Positions 55,573-64,000 of a stretch of 64,000 nt of DNA are shown here, piece after piece (the first letter of the stretch is position 1; each line of letters opens with the position of its first letter). The translations under genes and the position numbers were made by a program. The notes below the pieces were generated by a model. The model was given only the letters and a program-made list of their open reading frames with translations, was not told the origin of the DNA and made no database searches. The DNA lies in assembly GCA_016711485.1 (NCBI GenBank), contig JADJSX010000023.1, positions 1,257,001-1,321,000 on the forward strand, read 5' to 3'. This DNA comes from Leptospiraceae bacterium. Lineage in GTDB: Bacteria > Spirochaetota > Leptospiria > Leptospirales > Leptospiraceae.

Positions 55573-57576
55573 TTAATTCTTTTTAAACTCGATTCCTATA
55601 AATGTTATATCATCTTGGATGGAACTTTTATCTAAAAATATTTTTAATTGTTCTTGAACTTCTGATATTATTTGTGTAAGCGAAATTTTATTTTTGTCTT
55701 TTAAAACTTTTAATAATCTTTCCTCTCCAAACTCTTCGAGGTTAACATCAAATTGCTCATAAATTCCATCCGTAAATAAATAAATTCTTGAATCATCTGA
55801 AAATTCTCGAACCTCGGTCCTATATTCACTATGAAACCATCCCACTAATTTTCCGGTTCTCGGCAGTAACTCGTGATTATCCTTTTGAAATAATATCATA
55901 TCTGGATGACCCGCAGATGAGTAATATAGCTTTTTATTAATTGGGTCTATTTCCATAATTATACAGGTAAAAAAAGTTTTAAGTTGGGAATATTTATCTA
56001 CAAAGGTTCTATTCATTTCTGTTAAAATTTCACCCGGTAAATTTGAACCTCTTTTGAATGGTTCATACATTCCTTGAATTACCATTACTACTAATGCGGC
56101 TTGAATTCCATGACCAGTTGCGTCTGCAAGTATAATCCTAATTCTTCCGTCTTCTAATTCCGCAATATGGTAATAATCCCCTCCAATTTGATCCATTGGT
56201 TGATAAATATACTTTACTTCGAATAAATTCTTTTTCCAGTTGTAGGAAGGTAAAATTCCTTTTTGAATATTTTTTGCGGTATTTAAATCTTTTTGAATTA
56301 AGTTTAAAGTAGATTGTAATTTTTCAGTCCTTTCTTTTACCTTTAATTCTAAATCTTTTTTGGATTTTTCTTGAATATCAAATGCTTTTTTTTGTGCTTT
56401 TTCTTTATCTGCTTTTAATTGATTTATTCTATCGGCTAACGCAAAGGAAAGTAATACGACTTCCATTGCAGAACCTATTTGAACACTGTAGATAGTTAAG
56501 AAATTTTGGGGTAAAATGCCCAATGCCCTCAATACATTTAAAAGTGCACCGGATACCAAAAGTAACCAAGCAATTGCAAAAAACCTGGCAGGTTTAAATC
56601 TTTTTAACATGCGAATAGTTATATAGATAATTACTGGAACTAATAAAATTACGAAAACATGGCAAATCTGCATCGCAAGATTGATTGGGATAAACAGACT
56701 AATCATTCCAACTAAAAATACTATATAGTTGTAAACGGTTAGAAAATAATTCGATTTAGGGAGATGGTATTTTAGATTTAAAAATGATTTTAAAAATAAA
56801 GATGCAAAAATTAATGTGGCACATTCAAAAAATGCGGCGCTGTGATTTCCCCACCATGGATTGTTTGGCCAAAGGTATTCAAAAGATAATCCAGTCATGT
56901 TTGACTGAATTCCAAGGTAAGATGAAATGTATAAACAATAGAATAGGTAACTACTATCTTTGATGGTAAAAAATAAAAATAGATTATATATTATCATCAC
57001 AATCATAATTCCATAGAATCCACCTTGAATAGTTCTTGTTTTGGATGTATTTTCTACTATTCCAATATCTGAATATACCTTTAGCGGAATAATAATGTAA
57101 CCCGGTTCAAAATGTAGATATATTTGTTTAGAGGAATTTCCAACTATCTTAAATGGAAATAGAAAGTTATGGTATTTGATTTGCCTAATTGAAAATTTTT
57201 CAAAGTCTCCTCCTTTATAAGTTTGTATCACTCCGTTTTCATCCGGAATATAAACTTGAAAATAATCAACTTGGGGCTCAGAAAACTCTAACACAAAATT
57301 TAGAAATTGGTTTGTTTCATTTGTAAATTCTAACTTTACCCAGATCGCTGAATCGGTGAATCCAAAATTTGGTGTTGCTGTGGTTGATTTTTGAAAAAGG
57401 GAAGAATTAAGAGAATCAAATGAATAGGAATTTTCTTTATCTTCAAAAATGAAAATATTATCAGGTTTTAAATTATATACTTTACTATTTTCATTTAAAA
57501 TGATTGGATTTGAACTTATTGAAATTGTGAAAATTAGGAAAGAAAAATAGAATAGTTTACTGGTGAAAAATTTCAT
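55573..57576 (-). CDS. 7TM-DISM receptor with SpoIIE-type PP2C phosphatase
   Basis: 667 residues from ATG at 57576 (a start at 57618 lacks support). Signal peptide, then a 7TMR-DISM extracellular beta domain (DSAIWVKLEFTNETNQFLNF), seven hydrophobic spans (IMIVMIIYNLFLFFTIKDSSYLFYCLYISS onward), a coiled coil (KAQKKAFDIQEKSKKDLELK) and a C-terminal PP2C domain: DQIGGDYYHI, LADATGHGIQAALV, SSAGHPDM, LFTDGIYEQ. It dephosphorylates Ser/Thr phosphoproteins, probably an anti-sigma antagonist pathway, in response to an extracellular ligand. Confidence 0.9.
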   Translation of the reverse strand: MKFFTSKLFYFSFLIFTISISSNPIILNENSKVYNLKPDNIFIFEDKENSYSFDSLNSSLFQKSTTATPNFGFTDSAIWVKLEFTNETNQFLNFVLEFSEPQVDYFQVYIPDENGVIQTYKGGDFEKFSIRQIKYHNFLFPFKIVGNSSKQIYLHFEPGYIIIPLKVYSDIGIVENTSKTRTIQGGFYGIMIVMIIYNLFLFFTIKDSSYLFYCLYISSYLGIQSNMTGLSFEYLWPNNPWWGNHSAAFFECATLIFASLFLKSFLNLKYHLPKSNYFLTVYNYIVFLVGMISLFIPINLAMQICHVFVILLVPVIIYITIRMLKRFKPARFFAIAWLLLVSGALLNVLRALGILPQNFLTIYSVQIGSAMEVVLLSFALADRINQLKADKEKAQKKAFDIQEKSKKDLELKVKERTEKLQSTLNLIQKDLNTAKNIQKGILPSYNWKKNLFEVKYIYQPMDQIGGDYYHIAELEDGRIRIILADATGHGIQAALVVMVIQGMYEPFKRGSNLPGEILTEMNRTFVDKYSQLKTFFTCIIMEIDPINKKLYYSSAGHPDMILFQKDNHELLPRTGKLVGWFHSEYRTEVREFSDDSRIYLFTDGIYEQFDVNLEEFGEERLLKVLKDKNKISLTQIISEVQEQLKIFLDKSSIQDDITFIGIEFKKN

Positions 57577-58186
57577 ATCAGGGTTAACTTTATTGTAAGT
57601 CCATTGTATGCAGATCAATTTATTTTTCTATTCCTTAAGATAATTTGTCAATTCCTAAAAAGAATAAACAGCATATGCTTAAAATAACCTACTTTAAACA
57701 AACTGAGTTTTACGTTTAAACCATCTAAATTTAATAGGTTTCATATGAGGAACTATAAAATGAATATCCATTTTTTTGATTCTATTTTTTTATTGGAATC
57801 GTAAACTTTTATTCTGGAAATAACTATTGGTCTACTATTCTTTTTTCTCGCCCATTCGCGGTAAAATAGAAGTATCCTTAAATCGAACACGTAATCGATA
57901 TTCGTTTAGTAGAATCTCTATTCGTTACTGTTCCATTCACAATCGCTTAGTGCATCGTTTGGGCTGCCGCCCAAACCTGTCTATCTATTAATGCATTAGG
58001 CTTTTCTAATATACTTATTTTCACAATATTTTTCATAAATTCCTGCTTTTGCGTAAGGTCAGTTATTAAATAATTGCAAAAAACCTCTGCGCCTCTGTGG
58101 CTAACCACACTAATTAGTTTCGAAAAATTTTAAAAAAAATTGTAAAAATTCCCGCACCATTTCATCATTTTTTACCTAATCTATAT
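57577..58186. repeat. Intergenic region with family D and family C copies
   Basis: No gene. 57835-57895 has a family D copy (CATTCGCGGTAAAATAGAAG, TATCCTTAAATCG). 57938-58075 is family C copy 4 (TGGGCTGCCGCCCAAACC, TTAATGCATTAG, TTTCTAATATAC, TTTTGCGTAAGGTCAGTTA). 58083-58103 carries a GCGCCTCTGTGGC repeat. Confidence 0.75.
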
Positions 58187-58693
58187 ATGATAACCTTTCA
58201 AAATAAAAACTCTTACGCAATCGAAAATCTTAAAGAAAAAGATCAAAATCGTTCCATCTCAACCTTACTCATTCCCGCACACCTAGAAACTTCTCTAAAA
58301 ATGAGAATTAAAGAGAATGGAAATCGATTCCACGTTTACTTAAAAAACCTCCTCTGGATGTACAGGACTTTTACTCACTCTGGTATGATTCATCCCCCTC
58401 GAACTTTGAAAACTGAATACCAAGAAGAAGGTCTTGATTTGAAACGTGTAAATTTTCGTCCTTTTTATGCAGACTGGCTTGAGCTTGGAAATCTGGCTCT
58501 TGCTTTCGGAAAATCTCGCTGTTGGTTGTTTGTCTTTTTACTTGAACTAGATCTTCTCGGTTTTTGGGAAATTTTATCGGAATTCAGATTGGACGAAGCA
58601 GTTCCTACATCCAAGAATTTACGACTAGAAGTTTCTCTCTTACTCAGAAGAGTTTCACAGAAATTTGTACGAAGTTATTACGTTAGAGTATAA
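58187..58693 (+). CDS. DUF1564-family protein
   Basis: 168 residues, ATG at 58187. RSISTLLIPAHLETSLKMRIKE followed by HVYLKNLLWMYRTF and NFRPFYADWLELGNLALAFGKSRCWLFVFLLELDLLGF is the DUF1564 pattern, an uncharacterised family I know from Leptospira, where it occurs in many copies. It may be DNA-binding (a ribbon-helix-helix-like first half). It provides the best taxonomic hint in the host part. Confidence 0.78.
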   Translation: MITFQNKNSYAIENLKEKDQNRSISTLLIPAHLETSLKMRIKENGNRFHVYLKNLLWMYRTFTHSGMIHPPRTLKTEYQEEGLDLKRVNFRPFYADWLELGNLALAFGKSRCWLFVFLLELDLLGFWEILSEFRLDEAVPTSKNLRLEVSLLLRRVSQKFVRSYYVRV

Positions 58694-58745
58694 CAAAAGA
58701 ACAAAAAAGCAAAAACAGTTACCAGAGTAAAGGTATACAAAACTC

Positions 58746-61349
58746 CTAAATTTTAAACGAAAGATTAAACGTTAGGACGTTATCTGTCGTCGCAGGATCT
58801 CTGTCATCTTGGATAAAGATAGGGTTAATATTATTAATATGTTTTGCTTCTATTCTAACTAACGCATATTTCATAGGGAAATAATCTATATTGATTGAAC
58901 CAGAGTGAACTTGATAACCGTCTATCGTTCCCGTTTGTACAATGACTTGGTTTTTATCATAGAATCCTTCACCGCGTATACCAAGTTTCCATTTTTGGTT
59001 GAAGTGATAATAAAATTGTAGAGAAAATCCTTGCCAGCGATAAAAGCTATCTCTTGGAGTTTTACTAGGCCATAAACTTGTAGATTCTAAGTATTCTGTC
59101 CAAGACATAGCTTTTTTCTTTTGAAATCCCAAATCATAGGCTAGGTATATCTCAAGATTTTGGAATATTTTTCCTTTGAGAAATAAGTCTTGGAAATATC
59201 TAGTTTGTCTTGGTTCAAAGTCTGGCGATTCATTTCCTGCATACGTACTATAATTAATTGTCCAGTTACCGGTTAATTTATATTTAACTTCAAATCCGCT
59301 TGCCTTATCTCTGTTATCTTCCTTAATTTTTTGCCAGCCGTTAATTACATAGAGTCCAAGTAATAACTTTTCAGTTGCTTGGTATTGTAGTCTTGCACCA
59401 GATTCATAGTAAGGAGAGTTTTCAGCTATAAGAGATCTAGTGTAGTTAAAATTTAAAAAAGAAATTGCACTTTCCCCACCAAGGTGAGAAGGAAAAATTC
59501 CGACGTCTAACCAAAGATTTTTTGTAAGCGGAATACCCGCGTAAGCCTGATAAATATATTGTAATTCTTTTGGTTCTAAAATATAATTAGTTTGAACATA
59601 AGTACCTGTATGAAAACCAAATCCATATCTAAATGACTGATTTTTTTTTTCAAAATTGATGAGTGCATGATTAATAGAAAATTCTTTATCATTCATGATT
59701 TGAGTTCCGTATTGTCTGGCATTATCTTTATAACGCAAACTCGAGTGCGAGTAGTAGGTGTCTACGAATAAAGAAACTTCAGGTTTTAGGTTTGCTAATT
59801 CAAGTTCTAAAATATCTGACGCAATTTCATTTTCATTCTTAGTAATTTTTGCCCCATCTTTATCTGTATTAACTTTGGCTTCAATTTCAGGCGTAATTGT
59901 TTTCTTTTTTTCAATTTCTTGAGCATTGACAGTGTTTAAATGCATTGATATAGCAGAAAGGTAAGTTATAAATAAGAGGAAAATTTTACCAATGATTTCT
60001 GTGGCAACTTTAATTCCTGAAAGCATTGCTCCATGAACAGTTTGATGAGAACCATCAGATCGAGTAGCTTCTCCTGCAAAATGAATTCTATTGTCAATTG
60101 GTTCACTAAGAATTTCGAATGCTCCATCAGAGCCAACAGGAGTGGACGAATAACTTCCATTTATATGATCTTCTTTTAACCAATCCATAACAATCGATTT
60201 TTTAAAATTCCCAAAGACTGTTGAATATCCAAAAACTTTACTCAATTGATTTAATACCTCATTTTCTTGTTGAATTTTTGATAGATTACTTAAGTAACTT
60301 GCATTTGGTCCCATGACAAATCCAGTTAAATATACATTTTCCCCTCTACCTAATCCTGTAGTCCAAAATTCTGGCACAATTCCACTGCAAAAAAGTGATC
60401 TTAAGTTTGAAGGCCAGAAACTTTTTGAAAATTGTAAAATAATTTTCATACCTGCTTCCATTCCGATTCTTTGAATTGCATTTTGTTTAGAGAAAGGTAA
60501 ATTTGGAATAAATTGAATTTTGTTTTTTTTAAGAATGGATACAGGGACAGTAATAATCACATGGTCGGCATCAAATTCGTTTCCTTTGATTGTATTTACT
60601 TTTATTTTCAAACTTGTGGAATCAATTTTATTTACAACTTTATTATATTGAATTAGTGGAAGTATATCGTTGTATTCCTTTTTCAGTATATCTTGTAATC
60701 CTGATAAAAGAAGGAAATTTTTATTTCCTGAAGTACTTCTCAAAGTATATTTATTATAAATACTTGCACTGAGCAAATCATTGTTAGTCCCATTTTCATT
60801 TCCTAAAGAAGCATTTAAAAAAGCTAAAATTTCCAAGTCATTTGCAAATGGAAACTGTTCTAATAATTTGGATACAGGAATATCTGTTCCTCCAAAATAT
60901 TCCAGATTTTCGGTTACTTGCATTGCTAAATCAAAAAGTACATTTTCTTCTAACGTAGATTCAGCTTGAAGTTTTCCCTGATAATAAAAATAGTCAAATG
61001 CAGATGCATCAAATTCAATAAGCGGAACTCTTTGTTTATCGACCGTTTTTTTAAATTCGGAATTTTCTCCATGAATAATTTCAGCACCCAATTCAATTGG
61101 AAAACTGGCAAATCCATAATTAGTATTTATTCTGCCTCCCCATCGATTTTTAGCTTCTATTATTTGAATATTACGAATCCCAATATCATAAAGAGTTTTT
61201 GCTGCGTGAAGACCAGCTACGCCAGCACCAATGATAACTACTTTTTTATAGGAAAGAAGATTTGCTAATGGGTATTTGTAGTTTTTAGTTCTAGTGCATG
61301 CACTTATAAGGGAAGATGTTAATAATAATAAAAATTCTTTACGATACAT
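58746..61349 (-). CDS. Flavin amine oxidase fused to an outer-membrane beta-barrel protein
   Basis: 867 residues, ATG at 61349. N-terminal lipobox (LISAC, C18), FAD fingerprint VVIIGAGVAGLHAAKTLYDIG and RWGGRINT, and the typical oxidase end FAGEATRSDGSHQTVHGAML at about residue 440. Without a stop, a hydrophobic signal-like segment (GKIFLLFITYLSAISMHLNT, then VNAQE) follows, then a porin of the BBP2/OmpL type ending in strand NVLTFNLSFKI (C-terminal barrel). Two normally separate proteins are joined. A lost stop or start, or a sequencing error near 59990, could explain it. Confidence 0.82.
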   Translation of the reverse strand: MYRKEFLLLLTSSLISACTRTKNYKYPLANLLSYKKVVIIGAGVAGLHAAKTLYDIGIRNIQIIEAKNRWGGRINTNYGFASFPIELGAEIIHGENSEFKKTVDKQRVPLIEFDASAFDYFYYQGKLQAESTLEENVLFDLAMQVTENLEYFGGTDIPVSKLLEQFPFANDLEILAFLNASLGNENGTNNDLLSASIYNKYTLRSTSGNKNFLLLSGLQDILKKEYNDILPLIQYNKVVNKIDSTSLKIKVNTIKGNEFDADHVIITVPVSILKKNKIQFIPNLPFSKQNAIQRIGMEAGMKIILQFSKSFWPSNLRSLFCSGIVPEFWTTGLGRGENVYLTGFVMGPNASYLSNLSKIQQENEVLNQLSKVFGYSTVFGNFKKSIVMDWLKEDHINGSYSSTPVGSDGAFEILSEPIDNRIHFAGEATRSDGSHQTVHGAMLSGIKVATEIIGKIFLLFITYLSAISMHLNTVNAQEIEKKKTITPEIEAKVNTDKDGAKITKNENEIASDILELELANLKPEVSLFVDTYYSHSSLRYKDNARQYGTQIMNDKEFSINHALINFEKKNQSFRYGFGFHTGTYVQTNYILEPKELQYIYQAYAGIPLTKNLWLDVGIFPSHLGGESAISFLNFNYTRSLIAENSPYYESGARLQYQATEKLLLGLYVINGWQKIKEDNRDKASGFEVKYKLTGNWTINYSTYAGNESPDFEPRQTRYFQDLFLKGKIFQNLEIYLAYDLGFQKKKAMSWTEYLESTSLWPSKTPRDSFYRWQGFSLQFYYHFNQKWKLGIRGEGFYDKNQVIVQTGTIDGYQVHSGSINIDYFPMKYALVRIEAKHINNINPIFIQDDRDPATTDNVLTFNLSFKI

Positions 61350-61655
61350 TATTTCTTCAAATTAGTCCTTCTAAAAATGAGAAGAATCACCTTTTTATAA
61401 ACGGACGATTAGAGGATTACCTCAAGTAAATAAATACCATTTTCGAAACTATTTCAATTTTATTCTACTTTTATCATTGTCGTACTTGCGGAAATTTAAT
61501 AGTAGCCTCTACGCGAAATGGGAAAATCTAAATAATGAATTTACTGAAATTGGATTTTTATTGTGAATATTCTAAATTTAATTCTATTTCCAAACTCAGA
61601 TCATTCGCAATTTTTAAAAAAGCTATAACAATGAATGTAATTGAAAAAAAATATT
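61350..61655. other. Intergenic region with family D copy
   Basis: No gene supported. 61478-61530 carries TGTCGTACTTGCGGAAATTT, AATAGTAGCCTCTACGCGAA (family D). A short rightward open frame (61535-61765) is antisense to the lipoprotein and lacks a ribosome site. Confidence 0.65.
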
Positions 61656-62018
61656 TTATTGAAACGCCCAAGGTGGAAAATAGATGCCGGATGTACAAAT
61701 CAAAAAAGTTTTACAATTTGAGTTTACACAGGAGTCAGGATTGGAATCAGTCAGACATTTGTTAATACAATCCGAGGAAAGCAATACACAAAGTCTTTTA
61801 ACTTTTTTATTGTGTTCAGATTCGCCTATGTTGCGAGATTGATCTGAATTGCATACTCTTTGTTTACTTGTAGGAAAACTCTTGTGGAGGTTACAGGGAA
61901 AATCGTCTGGACTACCACTCCCGATACAAGAACCAAAAAAAATATTTCCGAACAACAGTAATAGAAGAAAGTAAAAATATTTTCTTTTTAATGCTAATAT
62001 GTTCTTTGTTATTTCCAT
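61656..62018 (-). CDS. Cysteine-rich lipoprotein
   Basis: 120 residues, ATG at 62018. Signal with lipobox IFFGSC, then eight further cysteines in DFPCN, QRVCNS, RLCVLLSSDCINKCL, SCVNSNCKTFLIC. Spacing suggests disulfide pairs in the periplasm or on the surface. Spirochaete-type small lipoprotein; function unknown. Confidence 0.7.
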   Translation of the reverse strand: MEITKNILALKRKYFYFLLLLLFGNIFFGSCIGSGSPDDFPCNLHKSFPTSKQRVCNSDQSRNIGESEHNKKVKRLCVLLSSDCINKCLTDSNPDSCVNSNCKTFLICTSGIYFPPWAFQ

Positions 62019-62052
62019 CCTATTCTATTAACTCCTTTTTGGTAATATATTA

Positions 62053-62520
62053 GAGTTGTTGCAAAATTCGATTTTATGTTAGTCTAAAATTTTTTCAAGT
62101 TTAAATTCCATAATCCGCAGCATATATTCATGATTAAATCTGAAAATCCTTTTTGATGTTTCAAATACATCGGGTTGGGCCTATTGCATGTTCAACGAGA
62201 ATTCTAGTTTGAAATCTTTCTATTCGGTTTTTCGTATTGAAAAAGGTTCGATTTAGGTTTCTTTGGCATAAAGATATTTAGATCAGGCTGTTTTGGAAGC
62301 CAGAAATCAGTATCGCATAAACTTCTTTGCGATTTGCGGTTTCCGGTGTGGGTCCTTTTAAATATGAACTTCAAATTTTTCAGGCGATACTCCCGTCAAT
62401 GCCCGACAAAGTTTTTTTTTTTTTTATTTTTTTTTTTTTTTTCTCAAAAAAAAAAAAAAAAACCCGTTTTTTTTTGTAATTTTTTTGATATTTTTTTTTT
62501 TTTTCACCCCCACTTAATTA
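62053..62520 (-). mobile_element. Second IS5-like copy, deleted and partly unreadable
   Basis: 62053-62150 is identical to the reverse of the right end of the first copy (terminal TAGAGTTGTTGCAAAATT included). 62150-62340 aligns with many small deletions (for example a 26-bp loss near 62170). 62380-62408 matches the left end (TCAGGCGATACTCCCGTCAA). 62409-62510 then turns into homopolymers that keep the order of the expected sequence but not its bases, suggesting low-quality assembly. Confidence 0.8.
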
Positions 62521-62650
62521 AATTCAGATAGCCCACTTCCATTTGTCATAGTTGCGGAAATTTAGTAGTAACCTCTACTTTTTTATAATTAGGGTATTCA
62601 TTTTTCTTCTGTAAATTTATCTTAAATAGGTTCTCGACTATGCTGAATGT

Positions 62651-63508
62651 TTAATGTATTTTTATTTTGCCAAAATTCTTTTCTTTCCAGAAATTTACAT
62701 GCGGCAAATCTTCATCTAGCCAATAGGCATTGTTATCTGTAACAACTAAAAGTTCTTCCCATTTGGCTCCATAATCATTTTTTCCGATATGTGGTTCGAT
62801 TGCCCATACACCTGGTTCAACAAGGTGATTGGTTGTTTCATTCCAATAAGGAACCTGAGATTTTTGTCCACCAAAGGAAGGAATCAATGCGTTTACTGTC
62901 TCTGCAAATAAGTATGCATAAGTTTGAGAATGAAATCCCATAATTTTAATAGGAGGAATTTGAAGAAAAGGTAATTTTGAAACCTTGTGTCCAAGTACTC
63001 CCAAAGGATATTTTTTATGACAGTTTGTATATCCCATATCGGATATGAGTGTTTCCACTTTATTATAAATTTCACTTAATGTTTTTTCGGCCATGATTTC
63101 ATCTAAAACTAACGTTCTAAAAACTTCTAGATCGGTCCTTGTTTGATCAAACAAGGAATTATTTCCAAAAGAAAAGGCATAACCTATGTCACAAGGAATT
63201 CCATCAATAGCAGGAGCAGTATCTAGAATAACAGCCATGCCTTTTTCTAATTTTCTTTTTGTAGGTAAAAAATCAAAGTAGGTCTGAAAGTTTTTAAATG
63301 TAGTACGGTCCCCAAACCAAGCAAAGGATGTATGAAAAAAGTTTCTGACTCCATTTTTTTGTAATGTTAAGTCAAGCAGATTCGCTGAATCGATCTCAGT
63401 CATACCCTCTGTTAAATGATCTTGAACATACATAGCTGAATCATATGCTAATTTTTGAACGTATTTAAATTGACTTAATTGGTTTTGTGAGAAATACTCC
63501 TTTGCCAT
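62651..63508 (-). CDS. M24-family metallopeptidase (Xaa-Pro aminopeptidase-like)
   Basis: 285 residues, ATG at 63508. All five metal ligands of the pita-bread fold are visible: D96 (ILDTAP), D107 (PCDIGYAF), H174 (LGHKVSK), E238 (AIEPHIG) and E251 (KWEELLVV). It lacks the N-terminal creatinase domain, so it is a short single-domain form like methionine aminopeptidase. A cytoplasmic peptidase or amidinohydrolase; substrate unknown. Confidence 0.85.
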   Translation of the reverse strand: MAKEYFSQNQLSQFKYVQKLAYDSAMYVQDHLTEGMTEIDSANLLDLTLQKNGVRNFFHTSFAWFGDRTTFKNFQTYFDFLPTKRKLEKGMAVILDTAPAIDGIPCDIGYAFSFGNNSLFDQTRTDLEVFRTLVLDEIMAEKTLSEIYNKVETLISDMGYTNCHKKYPLGVLGHKVSKLPFLQIPPIKIMGFHSQTYAYLFAETVNALIPSFGGQKSQVPYWNETTNHLVEPGVWAIEPHIGKNDYGAKWEELLVVTDNNAYWLDEDLPHVNFWKEKNFGKIKIH

Positions 63509-63836
63509 GTTAAAACTCCGATAAGATAGATTCAGTATGATAACTTAAAAGATAATCCCTGAGTATTAGTTTTTTTAGCAAGATTTTTTTGAAACGGTCT
63601 TAATTTGAGGGATGTAAATCAAAAAGAGGATTCTGTTTTTACTGTAAATGAAATCCAATGAAATGGAAGTTAAATTACACAACCCTAGGAAGTTCAACTT
63701 CAAAATAAAAATTTGCGATAGGTGAAATATATATTCCTTCACAAATTCAGATAGTGCGCATTTCTTTGCCGCATAAGTGGCAATTTAGAAGTATCCTCTA
63801 TTCGAAAGGAAGAGATTTTTACATTTAAAACTTTTT
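63509..63836. other. Intergenic region with family D copy
   Basis: No gene. 63755-63810 carries AAGTGGCAATTTAGAAGTAT and CCTCTATTCGAAAGGAAG (family D). The rest is AT-rich. Confidence 0.65.
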
Positions 63837-64000
63837 TTATATTTTCCTGCGTTCTATATTTGTAATTATTTGTAGTTTTTCTTTTATTTTTGAATGTAAT
63901 TTTGAATATTTTTCATTTTTAGGATCTCTCAAAATACATCTTTCAATATATCCAAGGGATTGTGAAAGTCTATTGAGTTTTAGTGAGACAAAAGAAGCTA
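63837..64000 (-). CDS. C-terminal end of a helical protein (partial)
   Basis: 54 codons from the right edge to TAA at 63837-63839. The residues (VSLKLNRLSQSLGYIERCIL, RDPKNEKYSKLHSKIKEKLQ) look like the last repeat of a TPR protein and its capping helix. Identity cannot be judged. Confidence 0.5.
   Translation of the reverse strand, partial: ASFVSLKLNRLSQSLGYIERCILRDPKNEKYSKLHSKIKEKLQIITNIERRKI

Noticed and set aside
61535..61765. Rightward gene before the lipoprotein
   Set aside because: No ribosome site, antisense to the lipoprotein gene and without recognisable pattern.
62334..62531. Open frame rich in Phe and Lys (FFFLFFFFFF)
   Set aside because: Encoded by the homopolymer region of doubtful sequence.

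Overview
The window holds most of a Mu-like transposable prophage (left edge to about 38.66 kb; its left end lies outside) followed by about 25 kb of AT-rich host chromosome. The host is probably a Leptospira or a close relative in the Leptospirales. Pointers are low GC, a DUF1564-type protein at 58187-58693 (a family I know mainly from Leptospira), a phage neck protein of the LIC_12616 type (named from L. interrogans), a CheB/CheR-PAS type signalling gene, hybrid kinases, a 7TM-DISM/SpoIIE phosphatase and cysteine-rich lipoproteins. The genus is inferred; no rRNA or housekeeping marker is present.

Prophage layout. The immunity region is near 24.5 kb: a leftward HTH repressor (24111-24530) faces a rightward early promoter (24571-24599) whose 17-bp spacer is an inverted repeat. 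Early genes run rightward from 24.66 to 36.74 kb: small HTH/accessory genes, a MuA-type DDE transposase (29491-31227), a MuB-type AAA+ ATPase (31217-32212), a Gam-like protein (32882-33448) and small genes. Late genes run leftward from about 23 kb to the left edge: MerR-like regulator, lysis block (C39-like lysin, small membrane proteins, a probable one-piece spanin), terminase small and large subunits, DUF1073 portal, Mu gpF-like minor head protein with a C-terminal ADP-ribosyltransferase-like domain, DUF2213 protease with a probable internal scaffold start, cement protein, major capsid, neck and completion proteins, DUF3383 sheath, two tube paralogues, a frameshifted tail chaperone pair, tape measure, and Dit-like, plug-like and hub-like baseplate proteins. 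Early and late genes therefore diverge from a central switch, unlike Mu, where they are collinear. The right end abuts a decapitated cheR-PAS gene, suggesting insertion into a cheB-cheR gene.

The most unusual property is the density of palindromic repeats in the prophage. Several families (20-bp palindromes with covariant arms, about 75-bp and about 110-bp composite elements, GC-rich inverted repeats) lie between almost all genes and also inside at least ten reading frames, always in frame. Terminase, portal, minor head protein, connector, cement protein, spanin and early proteins are affected, and unrelated proteins share the same element-encoded peptides. A 31-copy heptamer array with G-quadruplex potential, a 44-bp perfect palindrome and a tRNA-like fold in front of the terminase gene add to this.

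Host region. The cheR-PAS fragment is followed by a hybrid histidine kinase, then a leftward response regulator-kinase plus KaiB-like gene, a TetR/metallo-hydrolase operon with a visible operator, an alpha/beta hydrolase, an MCP-hemerythrin sensor, an LCIB-like putative carbonic anhydrase, a decayed IS5-like element that has replaced the end of a bestrophin gene, a K+ channel, the 7TM-DISM/SpoIIE protein, DUF1564, an amine oxidase fused to an outer-membrane porin, a lipoprotein, a second damaged IS copy running into suspicious homopolymers, an M24 peptidase and the end of one more gene. Two dispersed intergenic repeat families occur here that I did not see in the prophage.
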